From: Bacteroidota bacterium
GTDB lineage: Bacteria > Bacteroidota > Ignavibacteria > Ignavibacteriales > Melioribacteraceae
Assembly: GCA_023397505.1 (NCBI GenBank)
Contig: JAEWUC010000001.1
Span: 186,001 to 250,000, forward strand
Direction of reading: 5' to 3'
Length of the DNA: 64,000 nucleotides
Positions 27,670 to 36,641 of the stretch are shown here, piece after piece. The notes under the pieces are model-generated. The model was not told the DNA's origin. It saw only the letters and a list, made by a program, of their open reading frames with translations, and made no database searches. Made by a program: the position numbers and the translations under genes. Position 1 is the stretch's first letter. Every line of letters starts with the position of its first letter.

Positions 27670-28251
27670 TTAATTTACTGCCTCAATTTTAAAAGGAACT
27701 CTAGTTTCTTCCCACTGCAAATATGCGTTGCATGATGTGCCTTCTAGATTATCGAAACCATAAGTTAGCCATTCGGTAGCCGGTACCTTAGCTGAAGCAA
27801 CACTAGTGCGTAAAACATCTTCTTCGGGTTTTAATTGATAACTGCCCCAAAGTTTATTGTTCTTATTAATTATTACAACCCATTCTTTTTCACCGGGAAT
27901 AAAGTGCAAACTATATTTCCCTGCCGGAACCTTATTTCCATTGACTAAAACATCTTTGGAAAACTCAATAGTTGTGTTTTCATTTGCACCGCCGCGCCAT
28001 GGGAATGGTTTCTCATTTGAATATTTATTACCCGGTTCCAATCCGAAAGGAACCAATTCACCGAAAATTTTTCTGCCTTTTACGCCGGGCCGGCTGTAAT
28101 CAATTGTAATTTCCGTATCAATACCGATTGTTTGAGATACTGTTGCGTGGAGACTTGGTCGCGGTTTTTTATCTTGCTGCGCTTGTAATGAAAATGTGAA
28201 CAACATTGTAATTAGAACTGCAATGAAAATTTTAAAATGATGAAGTTTCAT
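27670..28251 (-). CDS. DUF2911 domain secreted protein
   Basis: A 193-residue protein with a signal peptide (cut near QAQ). Family features: SLHATVSQTIG, ITIDYSRPGVKGRKIFG, LVPFG, PWRGGANENTTIEFSKDV, a GKYSLHFIPGEKEW segment and a late FDNLEGTSCNAYLQWE-type strand. The DUF2911 family is beta-rich and of unknown function, common in Bacteroidota and in many secreted proteins of that group. It has an unusually strong ribosome binding site (AGGAGG about 8 bases before the ATG), in contrast to most genes here, and its own terminator. Likely a single-gene unit. No function can be given. Confidence 0.85.
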   Translation of the reverse strand: MKLHHFKIFIAVLITMLFTFSLQAQQDKKPRPSLHATVSQTIGIDTEITIDYSRPGVKGRKIFGELVPFGLEPGNKYSNEKPFPWRGGANENTTIEFSKDVLVNGNKVPAGKYSLHFIPGEKEWVVIINKNNKLWGSYQLKPEEDVLRTSVASAKVPATEWLTYGFDNLEGTSCNAYLQWEETRVPFKIEAVN

Positions 28252-28426
28252 TTTTCCTCCTTTATAGTATGATTATGATTTTTGAATTGAGCCCTGAGAA
28301 TCTGACGAAGAAAATAATAAAATTTCTTGTTAATTCATTGGGCAGAAAATTTGTATGAATAAGTTTTACATTCTTTTACAATGATGGAGTGGGGAATCCG
28401 ATTCAAGAATCCAACTGCGTAATTAC

Positions 28427-28434
28427 TATATTTG
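28427..28434 (+). promoter_or_regulatory. Putative Bacteroidota -7 element (TATATTTG)
   Basis: An exact TAnnTTTG match. The start of the ABC-F gene follows 13 bases later, so its transcript leader would be only a few bases long. A -33 element is not obvious. It sits in the 196-base space between the divergent DUF2911 and ABC-F genes, in which no further feature is seen. Confidence 0.4.
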
Positions 28435-28447
28435 CATCCGTTAAATA

Positions 28448-30340
28448 ATGGAATTTATGAGTATCAACATTACCCCGGTAATACTGACTGCAAAAGAATT
28501 GGAAGTACACTACGGTGAACAGATAATTTTAGATAAAGCTTCATTATCTGTTCATGAAGGCGACCGCATTGGTCTGGTTGGCAAGAATGGCGCGGGTAAA
28601 TCCACATTTCTAAAAATAATTTCCGGAATAATTCCACCCGATTACGGCGAAGTAGCTAAAAGAAATAATCTTATCGTTGGATTTTTATCGCAGGAATTTA
28701 CACTTGATGAAACAAGAAATGTTTATGAAAATATTTTAGACGGCGCGGAATTAGTCTTAAATACGATTAGAGAATATGAAGCTACTCCATTCGATTCACC
28801 GAACAAACATGTGCTCGAAGAGAAAATAAATCAGGTTGACGGATGGCAGCTTGAAAGAAATATAAATTTGTTAATTGATTCGCTTCATGCACCATCACGT
28901 GATAGAAAAATTAATACTTTATCCGGCGGAGAAAAACGACGTGTTGCTTTGTGCCGCGCTTTAATTTCGCGTCCTGAACTTTTAATACTCGACGAACCGA
29001 CAAACCATCTTGATACCGGATCGATTGAATGGATTGAAAATTTTCTAGCCGCTTATAAAGGTACATGTATTTTCGTAACTCACGACAGGTATTTTTTAGA
29101 TAGAATCGCGACTCGAATAGTTGAACTTTCGAACGGGATATTCTTTTCGCATCAGGGTAATTACACGGATTATTTGATTAACAAATCCGAACGACAGGCG
29201 ATTAAAGAAGCCGAAGAGAAAAAACGGCAAAATTTTTTACGGCGGGAATTGGACTGGGTTTTGCGTGGTCCGCGTGCAAGAAGAACTAAAGCAAAAAGCC
29301 GTCTCGATAATTATTATGAAGTTGCATCTCAACAAAACAATGAGGTTGAGCTTGATGTTGATTTGATTATTCCTCCACCGGAAAAATTAGGGAATAAAGT
29401 TTTGGAATTGAAAAATATAGGTATGCAACTCGGTGAAAAAAAATTATTCGATGGACTTAGTTTTAATTTTGAAAGCGGAAGAAAACTCGGTATAGTTGGT
29501 AAAAACGGGGCGGGTAAAACAACTTTATTAAAAATAATCTTGGGCTCGATTGATTCAACAACAGGTAAAATTGAAATAGGCGAGAGAACTCATTTTAATT
29601 ATGTTGATCAAGCACGATTGATTTTGAATGATGATGATACTGTTTTCAAAGCTATCGGTGAAGGCAGCGATTCTATTAAATTCGGTAATGTACAAATGAC
29701 AATTTGGACATATCTGCGCCGGTATCTTTTCACAGACGATAGAATTAATACTTTAGTCGGACGTTTATCAGGCGGAGAAAGGAGCCGGTTGACTCTCGCT
29801 AAAATTTTAATGAACGGCGGCAATTTTCTTTTACTTGATGAACCGACAAACGATCTCGATTTGCCGACTTTACGAATTCTGGAAGAAGCATTAATTGCAT
29901 TTGAAGGATGTGTAGTCGTGGTCAGCCATGATAGGTATTTCTTAAATCGAGTTTGCAACGGAATCCTAGCTTTTGAAGAAAACGGAAATCTTTATTTCAG
30001 CGAAGGGAATTACGATTACTATGTTGAGAAAAGAAAAAACAAAATTGATATAGTCGAATCAACAAACAATAAGGAAAAGAAAACCGATACGCGTTCAAAA
30101 GTAAAAGTTAGAAAACTTACTTGGAAAGAGAATAAGGAACTTGAAACAATGGAAGAAAATATTTTAAATGCCGAAGCTGAGGTAGAAAGAATAGAAAGTA
30201 TTTTCTCTTCGCCGGATTTTTATGAAAAGTATTCAGATAAAAGTACGGAACTGAGCAATCAACTTGAAAATGCAAAACATCGTATCAAAGAATTGTATGA
30301 GCGTTGGGAAGAATTAGAACGCATCAAAAATGAAAATTAG
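28448..30340 (+). CDS. ABC-F family ATPase, Uup-like
   Basis: A 630-residue soluble protein with two ABC domains and no membrane helices. First domain: Walker A GKNGAGKST, signature LSGGEKRRVALCRAL, Walker B LLILDEPTNHLD. Second: GKNGAGKTT, signature LSGGERSRLTLAKIL and LLLDEPTNDLD. A linker of about 80 residues with charged helices joins them, and a C-terminal coiled coil (about 560-630) is present, which is the Uup arrangement. ABC-F proteins act on the ribosome exit-site region or, for Uup, in precise transposon excision control and ribosome assembly. It starts at ATG 28448 or 28457. The family call is firm; Uup versus EttA is judged from the C-terminal coil. Confidence 0.9.
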   Translation: MEFMSINITPVILTAKELEVHYGEQIILDKASLSVHEGDRIGLVGKNGAGKSTFLKIISGIIPPDYGEVAKRNNLIVGFLSQEFTLDETRNVYENILDGAELVLNTIREYEATPFDSPNKHVLEEKINQVDGWQLERNINLLIDSLHAPSRDRKINTLSGGEKRRVALCRALISRPELLILDEPTNHLDTGSIEWIENFLAAYKGTCIFVTHDRYFLDRIATRIVELSNGIFFSHQGNYTDYLINKSERQAIKEAEEKKRQNFLRRELDWVLRGPRARRTKAKSRLDNYYEVASQQNNEVELDVDLIIPPPEKLGNKVLELKNIGMQLGEKKLFDGLSFNFESGRKLGIVGKNGAGKTTLLKIILGSIDSTTGKIEIGERTHFNYVDQARLILNDDDTVFKAIGEGSDSIKFGNVQMTIWTYLRRYLFTDDRINTLVGRLSGGERSRLTLAKILMNGGNFLLLDEPTNDLDLPTLRILEEALIAFEGCVVVVSHDRYFLNRVCNGILAFEENGNLYFSEGNYDYYVEKRKNKIDIVESTNNKEKKTDTRSKVKVRKLTWKENKELETMEENILNAEAEVERIESIFSSPDFYEKYSDKSTELSNQLENAKHRIKELYERWEELERIKNEN

Positions 30341-30560
30341 TATTTCTAAATTAAATTTGATTTCAGCACTACGACCGAATATGGTTCCAGTTGATGCAAA
30401 TAGAATAGCAAATTTTTCTTCTTTAAGCGGTCAATAATCAAACTTTCTGAAATTGTAAACCCTTTGCCAAATGCGTATATTTTCGCACTCAAAATTCGGT
30501 TTTATATATTTATGAAGAACAATTTTACCTCGATAATAGAGGTTTAGGAGAAGTAGTTTA

Positions 30561-32354
30561 GTGCAAAACATACGTAATTTCTGCATCGTTGCACATATAG
30601 ATCACGGCAAATCAACAATTGCCGATGGACTTTTGGAATTCACGCACACTGTAAGTCAAAGGGAATCCAAACAGCAGTTGCTGGATAGTTTGGATTTGGA
30701 ACGCGAACGCGGCATCACGATTAAGTCGCATGCAATTCAAATGAAGTACAAAGCAAAAGATAATCAAGAGTATATTCTCAATTTAATAGATACGCCAGGG
30801 CACGTAGATTTTTCGTATGAAGTTTCACGTTCGCTTGCAGCCTGCGAAGGCGCTATTCTTGTTGTTGACGCTGCGCAAGGTGTTGAGGCCCAAACAATTT
30901 CCAATTTGTATATGGCATTTGATGCCGGGCTCGAAATTATACCTGTGATTAATAAAATAGATTTACCAAGCGCTATGGTCGATACTGTCAAGCATCAAAT
31001 TATTGATTTGATTGGATGTAAAGATGAAGATATAATTTTGGCGAGCGCAAAAACACGGGCAGGTATCGAAGATATTTTAGAAGCTGTTGTAAATAGATTT
31101 TCTCCTCCCAAAGGTGATGAAAATGCTCCATTGCAAGCGTTAATTTTTGATTCGGTTTTTGATTCATATAGAGGTGCGGTTGCGTATATCCGTGTGTTTA
31201 ACGGAGTACTCCGCGAAAAAGAAGAAATAACTTTTTTTACGAACGGGAAAAAATTTCTTGCCGAAGAAATAGGTACTCTTCGACTCGGTAGGATTAAGAC
31301 TAATGAACTAAGAGCCGGGAATGTTGGATATCTTGTTGCGGGTATAAAAGAATTGCAGGATACGAAAGTCGGCGATACTGTAACCCATATAAAAAATGGA
31401 GCCGAAAATCCTCTCCCCGGTTACAAAGATATTAAGCCGATGGTGTTCAGCGGTTTGTATCCGACCGACTCAGACGAATATGAAGATTTACGCGAAGCAT
31501 TGGAAAAGTACAGGCTGAATGATTCTTCCGTTACGTATATTCCTGAAACATCTGCTGCGCTCGGTTTTGGATTTAGATGCGGTTTCCTTGGAATGCTTCA
31601 TATGGAAATTGTTCAGGAAAGATTGGAGCGAGAATTCGATCAATCGATAGTCACAACACTCCCTAACGTTGAGTATTGGGTTTATAAAAAGAACGGAGAA
31701 AAAATTATTGTTGATAACCCGGCTGAAATGCCAGTTGTTGGCGAAATAGAAAAAGTTGAAGAACCTTATGTTAAAGCACAAATAGTAACGCCGAGCGATT
31801 ACGTCGGGAACTTAATGCAGCTTGCAATTGAAAAAAGAGGTGTTTATATAAACACAACTTATTTGGATCCGACACGCGCCGATCTTGCATTTGAGTTTCC
31901 GCTATCGGAAATTATTTTTGATTTTTATGATAAGTTAAAATCAATTTCCCGTGGATATGCATCATTCGATTACGAATTTATCGGGTATCGCCAAAGTGAT
32001 CTTGTAAAACTTGATATTATGTTAAACGGCGAAAAAGTTGATGCTCTTTCAATCATAGTTCATGAGAAAAAAGCATATAGTTGGGGATTAAAAGTTTGTT
32101 CAAAATTGAAAGACCTTATTCCGCGCCAGATGTTTGAAATTGCGGTTCAAGCTGCTATTGGAGCGAAAGTAATTTCAAGAACAAATATAAAAGCAATGCG
32201 CAAAAACGTTCTTGCCAAATGTTACGGCGGTGATATAACCCGTAAAAGAAAACTTCTTGAAAAACAAAAAGAAGGCAAGAAACGAATGAAGCAGGTCGGC
32301 AATGTGGAAATTCCGCAAGAAGCTTTTCTTGCTGTGTTGCAAATAGAGGATTAA
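30561..32354 (+). CDS. lepA: Elongation factor 4 (LepA)
   Basis: A 597-residue translational GTPase, the usual length. G1 is AHIDHGKST (residues 11-19); then DSLDLERERGITI (G2), DTPGHVDF (G3) and NKIDLP (G4). The C-terminal LepA-specific end (GKKRMKQVGNVEIPQEAFLAVL) is present, which distinguishes it from EF-G. It binds stalled or mis-translocated ribosomes and aids initiation and elongation under stress. The GTG start has an AGGAG about 10 bases upstream. It is followed by lepB (signal peptidase), a common pairing. The 220 bases before it hold a weak promoter-like TTG-N22-TATTTTCG but no supported gene. Confidence 0.95.
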   Translation: MQNIRNFCIVAHIDHGKSTIADGLLEFTHTVSQRESKQQLLDSLDLERERGITIKSHAIQMKYKAKDNQEYILNLIDTPGHVDFSYEVSRSLAACEGAILVVDAAQGVEAQTISNLYMAFDAGLEIIPVINKIDLPSAMVDTVKHQIIDLIGCKDEDIILASAKTRAGIEDILEAVVNRFSPPKGDENAPLQALIFDSVFDSYRGAVAYIRVFNGVLREKEEITFFTNGKKFLAEEIGTLRLGRIKTNELRAGNVGYLVAGIKELQDTKVGDTVTHIKNGAENPLPGYKDIKPMVFSGLYPTDSDEYEDLREALEKYRLNDSSVTYIPETSAALGFGFRCGFLGMLHMEIVQERLEREFDQSIVTTLPNVEYWVYKKNGEKIIVDNPAEMPVVGEIEKVEEPYVKAQIVTPSDYVGNLMQLAIEKRGVYINTTYLDPTRADLAFEFPLSEIIFDFYDKLKSISRGYASFDYEFIGYRQSDLVKLDIMLNGEKVDALSIIVHEKKAYSWGLKVCSKLKDLIPRQMFEIAVQAAIGAKVISRTNIKAMRKNVLAKCYGGDITRKRKLLEKQKEGKKRMKQVGNVEIPQEAFLAVLQIED

Positions 32355-32375
32355 AAATTTTACTTACTCTTATTT

Positions 32376-32449
32376 ATGATCTTGTTCTTAATTATGCCCT
32401 AATCCTTCTAAATATTAGCTTAAATTAATAGAATCAAGAACAAGAACAT
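32376..32449. repeat. Imperfect inverted repeat between lepA and lepB
   Basis: Two 18-base arms, at 32376-32393 and 32432-32449, pair at 16 of 18 positions, separated by 38 bases. The right arm contains AAGAACAAGAACATGAG (32436-32452), similar to a stretch near 42850. It could fold as a long hairpin, but has no clear U-run. Confidence 0.4.
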
Positions 32450-32486
32450 GAGAAAGAATTAATTGAAGAATATTTTAATTAAATAA

Positions 32487-33413
32487 ATGGTAGATATGTC
32501 AATATTTAAATCAAATCCCGATAAAGAAAAAAAGAAAGTTGTTCCGAAGACACCGACACAAAAAACATTAGAGTTCATAAAAAATTTATTATTTGCTGCG
32601 GTTGCAGCGTTGATAATAAAAACATTTCTTATAGAAACATCGCGCGTTCCAACAGGCTCTATGGAAAAGACAATTCTTGTCGGTGATTTTTTGTTTGTAA
32701 ATAAATTTGTTTACGGTTCTTCTTCACCGAGGAATATACCATTTACAAATATTGCGCTTCCATATTTTCAACTGCCAGCTATTCACGAGCCCGAACGCGG
32801 CGATATTGTTGTTTTTGAATACCCCGGTGATAGAGACGAAATGAACTCTGCTGAAATAATGAATTATGTAAAACGCTGCATTGGTGAACCGGGAGATACG
32901 ATTGAAGTAATAGATAAGGTTGTTTTTGTCAATGGTAAAGAAGCAAAACGTCCCGCGCAGATTCAGTATATTAGTCCTTATGTTACTCCTGCCGGTGTAG
33001 CAAATCCAAGAATTTTTCCGAAAGGATCCGGTTTTAATGAAGATAACTTTGGACCGGTTTATGTACCGAAAAAAGGTGATAAAATTCCTTTAACTCTTGA
33101 AACTGTTGAAAAGTGGAGAACAATTATCGATCGTGAATTCGGCAAAAAAGTATTAACTGTTGAGGGTTCTCAAGTTATGATAGAAGGCAAACCGGCGGAT
33201 TCATATACACTAAAACAAGATTATTATTTTATGATGGGCGATAACCGCGACGACAGCGCCGACAGCCGCTTTTGGGGATTTGTTCCTCGCGATAAAATTG
33301 TGGGACAAGCGCTTATGATTTATTGGTCATGGGACCCCAGTATTCCATTCTCTGACTTCTTCAATTTAATGAGTACTGTACGCTTGAATAGAATTGCAAA
33401 ATTAGTCCATTGA
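32487..33413 (+). CDS. lepB: Signal peptidase I
   Basis: A 308-residue membrane protease. After a lysine-rich cytoplasmic N-terminus comes one membrane helix (about 30-50), then the catalytic Ser58 in RVPTGSMEKT and the lysine base Lys129 in NYVKRCIGEPGD. Later boxes YFMMGDNRDDSADSR and WGFVPRDKIVG are the S26 family boxes D and E. It cleaves signal peptides from the many exported proteins encoded in this window. An insertion between boxes C and D (about 145-230) lengthens it compared with short Gram-positive forms. It ends just before a strong terminator (33440-33480). Start may be 32487 or ATG 32496. Confidence 0.95.
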   Translation: MVDMSIFKSNPDKEKKKVVPKTPTQKTLEFIKNLLFAAVAALIIKTFLIETSRVPTGSMEKTILVGDFLFVNKFVYGSSSPRNIPFTNIALPYFQLPAIHEPERGDIVVFEYPGDRDEMNSAEIMNYVKRCIGEPGDTIEVIDKVVFVNGKEAKRPAQIQYISPYVTPAGVANPRIFPKGSGFNEDNFGPVYVPKKGDKIPLTLETVEKWRTIIDREFGKKVLTVEGSQVMIEGKPADSYTLKQDYYFMMGDNRDDSADSRFWGFVPRDKIVGQALMIYWSWDPSIPFSDFFNLMSTVRLNRIAKLVH

Positions 33414-33439
33414 AAATTGTACGATAAACTTTTTAATTG

Positions 33440-33480
33440 AATGCGTTGTTTTAATATTCTATAAACAACGCATTTTCTTT
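33440..33480 (+). terminator. Rho-independent terminator after lepB
   Basis: A perfect 12-base stem (AATGCGTTGTTT at 33440-33451 with AAACAACGCATT at 33463-33474), an 11-base loop, then a T-rich run. It ends the lepA-lepB unit and separates it from the subtilase gene. Confidence 0.9.
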
Positions 33481-33508
33481 TTTACAAACTTTTTTGAAAG
33501 TGAAGAAT

Positions 33509-35497
33509 ATGAGAAAATTATTTACCCTTCTTTTTTCTATAATATTAATAACATCAAGCTATTCGCAAACCAAATACATGATTTATTTCAAAGACAAAGG
33601 TGAAGAATCAAAAACTTCATTAAAGAAATCATCTGTATTGTACCAAGAAACTATGAATAATTTATCGACGAAAGCCGTTGAGAGAAGAAAAAAAATTATG
33701 GGTGAAGATTATATCACTTATGATGATTTACCTATTTACAAAAAATATATTGACAAAATAGAAGAACTCGGCATTCCTATTTCGAATAAATTAAGATGGT
33801 TCAACGCGGTTTCATGTTATTTAAACCCGGATCAATTAAACAAAGTGAAGCAATTATCTTTTATCCAAAAAGTTGAAGCTGTAAAAGTATTGCAATCTTC
33901 AAAACCAATTGAACAATCAAATGTAATTGAGGATACAAAACCAAAATTAAGTAAAGCAACATCGCTCGATTACGGACCATCATTTACACAAAATGATCTT
34001 TCTGAAATTCCTGCTGTCCACAATTTAGGCATAACTGGGGAAGGAGTTTTAATCGGAATTCTAGATTCTGGTTTTAGATGGAAAACTCATCCTTCATTAC
34101 AAAATAGAAATGTATTAGCGGAATATGATTTTATTTTCAATGACAATATTACTTCAAATGAACCGGTTGATACATTTAATCAAGATTATCACGGTACAAG
34201 CGTTTTCTCATTGATGGCAGGTTATGACCCTGGAAATTTAATCGGTCCGGCATATAATGCATCTTTTCTTCTAGCCAAAACAGAAGACATCCGCTCAGAA
34301 GAAAATATTGAAGAAGATAATTATGCCTACGCTCTGGAATGGATGGAAGCGCAGGGTGTTGATATTACAAGCAGTTCGCTCGGTTATTCAACTTTTGATA
34401 ATGGACAGAACAGCTATACTTATAATGATATGAATGGAAATACAACGCTTGTTTCCAAAGCTGCTAATAAAGCGTTTGAACTGGGTGTATCAACTTTTAC
34501 ATCTGCAGGTAACGACGGCAACAAACCATGGTATTATATAGCGTCTCCTGCCGATGCTTTTAATATTATCACTGTCGGTGCGGTTAATTCAAGCAATACA
34601 TTGGCGCCTTATAGCAGCCGTGGTCCAACTTTTGACGGAAGAATAAAGCCTGAAATTGTTGCAATGGGAACCGGCGTACAAAGGGCAGTTGCAAGTACTG
34701 GTTCATATTCCAATTTAGGGCAGGGTACTTCGTACTCGAATCCCATAGTTGCTGGAATTGCTGGATTGTTAAAATCCGCACACCCGCATTTAACTAATTT
34801 ACAGATTAGGAAAATTATTTTAGAAAGCGGCGACAATACAACTTCGCCAAACAATGATATCGGTTATGGTTTAATATCGGCAAAAAAAGCTGTTTGTTAC
34901 CCGAATCTTGAAATGAATTCCAACGATTTTATTCTTCATAAAATTTTTATAAACGACGCTGGTGTTAATTCTTCAACCGTAAAGCTTAATTATAAAATTG
35001 ATAATTCTTCATTTTCAAATTTCCAAATGACTTTCGACGGAAATTATAGATATAATTTCAACTTCCCGGCTTTACAAAACGGTCAACAGATTGAGTTTTA
35101 TTTCACGTACAATACTTTATCCGGCGGTGAAGCAAGAGAACCGTCGGGAAGTGAAAACTACAAATTTTCTTACGGCAGTAATCAAGTAAGTTTATTTACA
35201 GGAATAAACGAAGCAGAAGAATTACCAAATGGATTTTACCTTTCACAAAACTATCCTAATCCTTTTAATCCGACAACTGTAATAAGTTATCATTTGCCGA
35301 AAGCAGGAAATGTTAAACTAAAAATTTATGATGTAATAGGAAGAGAAGTTGCGGTGCTTATTGATGAATTTAAAAATGCAGGAACTTATAGTACAGAATT
35401 TAGAATGCAGAATACAGAATTTTCGAGTGGTGTTTATTTTTATCAGCTAATTGCAGATGGATTTATTCAAACGAAAAAAATGATTTTAATGAAATAA
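33509..35497 (+). CDS. T9SS-exported subtilisin-like serine protease (S8)
   Basis: A 662-residue protein from ATG 33509 with a signal peptide (cut near YSQ); an in-frame TTG at 33494 is less likely. The N-terminal region is an inhibitor-like pro-domain (about 25-140). The S8 domain (about 170-460) carries the triad Asp186 (ILDSGF), His228 (DYHGTS) and Ser408 (GTSYSNP), with AGNDGN as oxyanion Asn. A beta linker follows, then a type A T9SS sorting domain at the end (about 575-662; NYPNPFNPTTVISY, DVIGREVAVL, MILMK). So it should be cleaved and surface-attached or released by the T9SS. The RMQNTEF segment in the sorting domain matches a short DNA repeat also found elsewhere. Confidence 0.9.
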   Translation: MRKLFTLLFSIILITSSYSQTKYMIYFKDKGEESKTSLKKSSVLYQETMNNLSTKAVERRKKIMGEDYITYDDLPIYKKYIDKIEELGIPISNKLRWFNAVSCYLNPDQLNKVKQLSFIQKVEAVKVLQSSKPIEQSNVIEDTKPKLSKATSLDYGPSFTQNDLSEIPAVHNLGITGEGVLIGILDSGFRWKTHPSLQNRNVLAEYDFIFNDNITSNEPVDTFNQDYHGTSVFSLMAGYDPGNLIGPAYNASFLLAKTEDIRSEENIEEDNYAYALEWMEAQGVDITSSSLGYSTFDNGQNSYTYNDMNGNTTLVSKAANKAFELGVSTFTSAGNDGNKPWYYIASPADAFNIITVGAVNSSNTLAPYSSRGPTFDGRIKPEIVAMGTGVQRAVASTGSYSNLGQGTSYSNPIVAGIAGLLKSAHPHLTNLQIRKIILESGDNTTSPNNDIGYGLISAKKAVCYPNLEMNSNDFILHKIFINDAGVNSSTVKLNYKIDNSSFSNFQMTFDGNYRYNFNFPALQNGQQIEFYFTYNTLSGGEAREPSGSENYKFSYGSNQVSLFTGINEAEELPNGFYLSQNYPNPFNPTTVISYHLPKAGNVKLKIYDVIGREVAVLIDEFKNAGTYSTEFRMQNTEFSSGVYFYQLIADGFIQTKKMILMK

Positions 35498-35503
35498 AAT
35501 CAG

Positions 35504-36157
35504 ATGAATCAAAAAAAAGATAAAATACTTTATCCGAATCAATATAAATATCTTACTTCGCTCCGTGGTGGAATTAATCCTTTAATTCACGAAATGGAGC
35601 AATTCGCCATGTCAAGAAAAATTCCAATTCTCGACTGGAAAGCTGCTGAATTGTTAGAGCAATGTATCTTACTGCAAAAACCTAAAAGAGTGCTCGAAAT
35701 AGGAACTGCAATTGCGTATTCATCAATTCGAATGGCAATGGTATTAAGAAAAGGTGGAATAGTTGATACAATTGAAAAAAGTAAAGACAACATTAAACTC
35801 GCAGCAAACTATATCAAACGCGCTGAACTTGAATCTATAATAAATTTAATAGAAGGCAATGCTTTTGATATTATGCCCAAATTAAATGTTAAGTACGATT
35901 TTATTTTTCTTGATGCCGATAAGCAGGATTACCAAAAATTATTTTACTCTTCTTTAACAATTCTTAAAAAGGGCGGAGTTATTTTTATTGATAATTTATT
36001 ATGGCACGGCTTTACTGCAGCTAAAAGAATTCCGGATTCATACAAGAAGTCTACACAGCAAGTAAGGGAATTCAATAAGTTATTTATGAATCAACCTAAT
36101 CTTAAAGCAACAATTTTACCTGTTGGCGATGGAATCGGTTTGGGAATTAAAGTATGA
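35504..36157 (+). CDS. O-methyltransferase, TrmR (YrrM)-like
   Basis: A 217-residue class I SAM methyltransferase. VLEIGTAIAYSS is motif I, DTIEKSKDN motif II with an acidic end, DFIFLDADKQDY carries the Asp metal ligand pair, and VIFIDNLLWHG is the family's DN motif. It resembles the catechol O-methyltransferase family and, more closely, YrrM/TrmR, which methylates 5-hydroxyuridine in tRNA. It begins only 6 bases after the subtilase stop, but function suggests a separate role. It overlaps the following gene by 4 bases (ATGA 36154-36157). Whether the substrate is tRNA or a small molecule is not settled by the sequence. Confidence 0.82.
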   Translation: MNQKKDKILYPNQYKYLTSLRGGINPLIHEMEQFAMSRKIPILDWKAAELLEQCILLQKPKRVLEIGTAIAYSSIRMAMVLRKGGIVDTIEKSKDNIKLAANYIKRAELESIINLIEGNAFDIMPKLNVKYDFIFLDADKQDYQKLFYSSLTILKKGGVIFIDNLLWHGFTAAKRIPDSYKKSTQQVREFNKLFMNQPNLKATILPVGDGIGLGIKV

Positions 36158-36597
36158 ACGACTACAAACTTGAAGCAGAAAAAATATGTAACAGCGTTGA
36201 GGATATCTCCAAAGGGAAGCTGATAAATAAAGAAGATTTATTTAGAATTGTAGAGCTTGCTTTAACGTGTGATAAAATGTATCTGCTTGAGGAATTGTCA
36301 TTTCATGCCAAATATTCTATCGGGTTGATTACGATAATCCAGAAAAACGACGTAAAAATTGATGAAGAATACTTCTCGAAGGTGAAGAAAGAATTTCTAG
36401 AAACTATCGAAAAAGTTAAAAAGCTTTTTGAGGAATTAATTGAAAATGCGAATGATTTTCTGAAAACAATTTTTAGAGAAAAATATTTTGAAATGTCCCA
36501 GCAAGGCATCACAAATCTAAATAACTTGTGTAACGATCTCTCATATCTTAAACTATATTTAAATGATAACAAGAGGAACCGGGGAGGCAATTCATAA
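36154..36597 (+). CDS. Unknown all-helical protein coupled to the methyltransferase
   Basis: A 147-residue, charged protein without a signal peptide or membrane helix. It is predicted to be nearly all alpha helical, with a Lys/Glu-rich central section (about 65-115) that could form a helical hairpin. No family is recognised. The ATG overlaps the stop of the TrmR-like gene by 4 bases, which suggests translational coupling and a functional link, and the convergent hairpin at 36605-36636 follows it. It could assist the methyltransferase or share its regulation; nothing in the sequence shows a reaction. Confidence 0.65.
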   Translation: MNDYKLEAEKICNSVEDISKGKLINKEDLFRIVELALTCDKMYLLEELSFHAKYSIGLITIIQKNDVKIDEEYFSKVKKEFLETIEKVKKLFEELIENANDFLKTIFREKYFEMSQQGITNLNNLCNDLSYLKLYLNDNKRNRGGNS

Positions 36598-36604
36598 AGT
36601 GATT

Positions 36605-36636
36605 GTAAGGGACTCGAATTAATTCAAATCCCTTAC
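36605..36636. terminator. Hairpin between convergent genes
   Basis: GTAAGGGA (36605-36612) pairs perfectly with TCCCTTAC (36629-36636), and the loop holds an inner GAATT/AATTC palindrome. It separates the helical unknown gene (+) from the Rrf2 gene (-). No strong U-run is seen on either strand, so efficiency is uncertain. Confidence 0.55.
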
Positions 36637-36641
36637 TAAAA

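Noticed and set aside
30346..30492. A possible 48-residue minus-strand frame (TTG start) between the ABC-F and lepA genes
   Set aside because: It has no ribosome binding site or ATG and no recognisable family, and another frame in the same place is equally plausible.
30535..30549. Small CCTC...GAGG hairpin before lepA
   Set aside because: A 4-base stem is within chance for this sequence.
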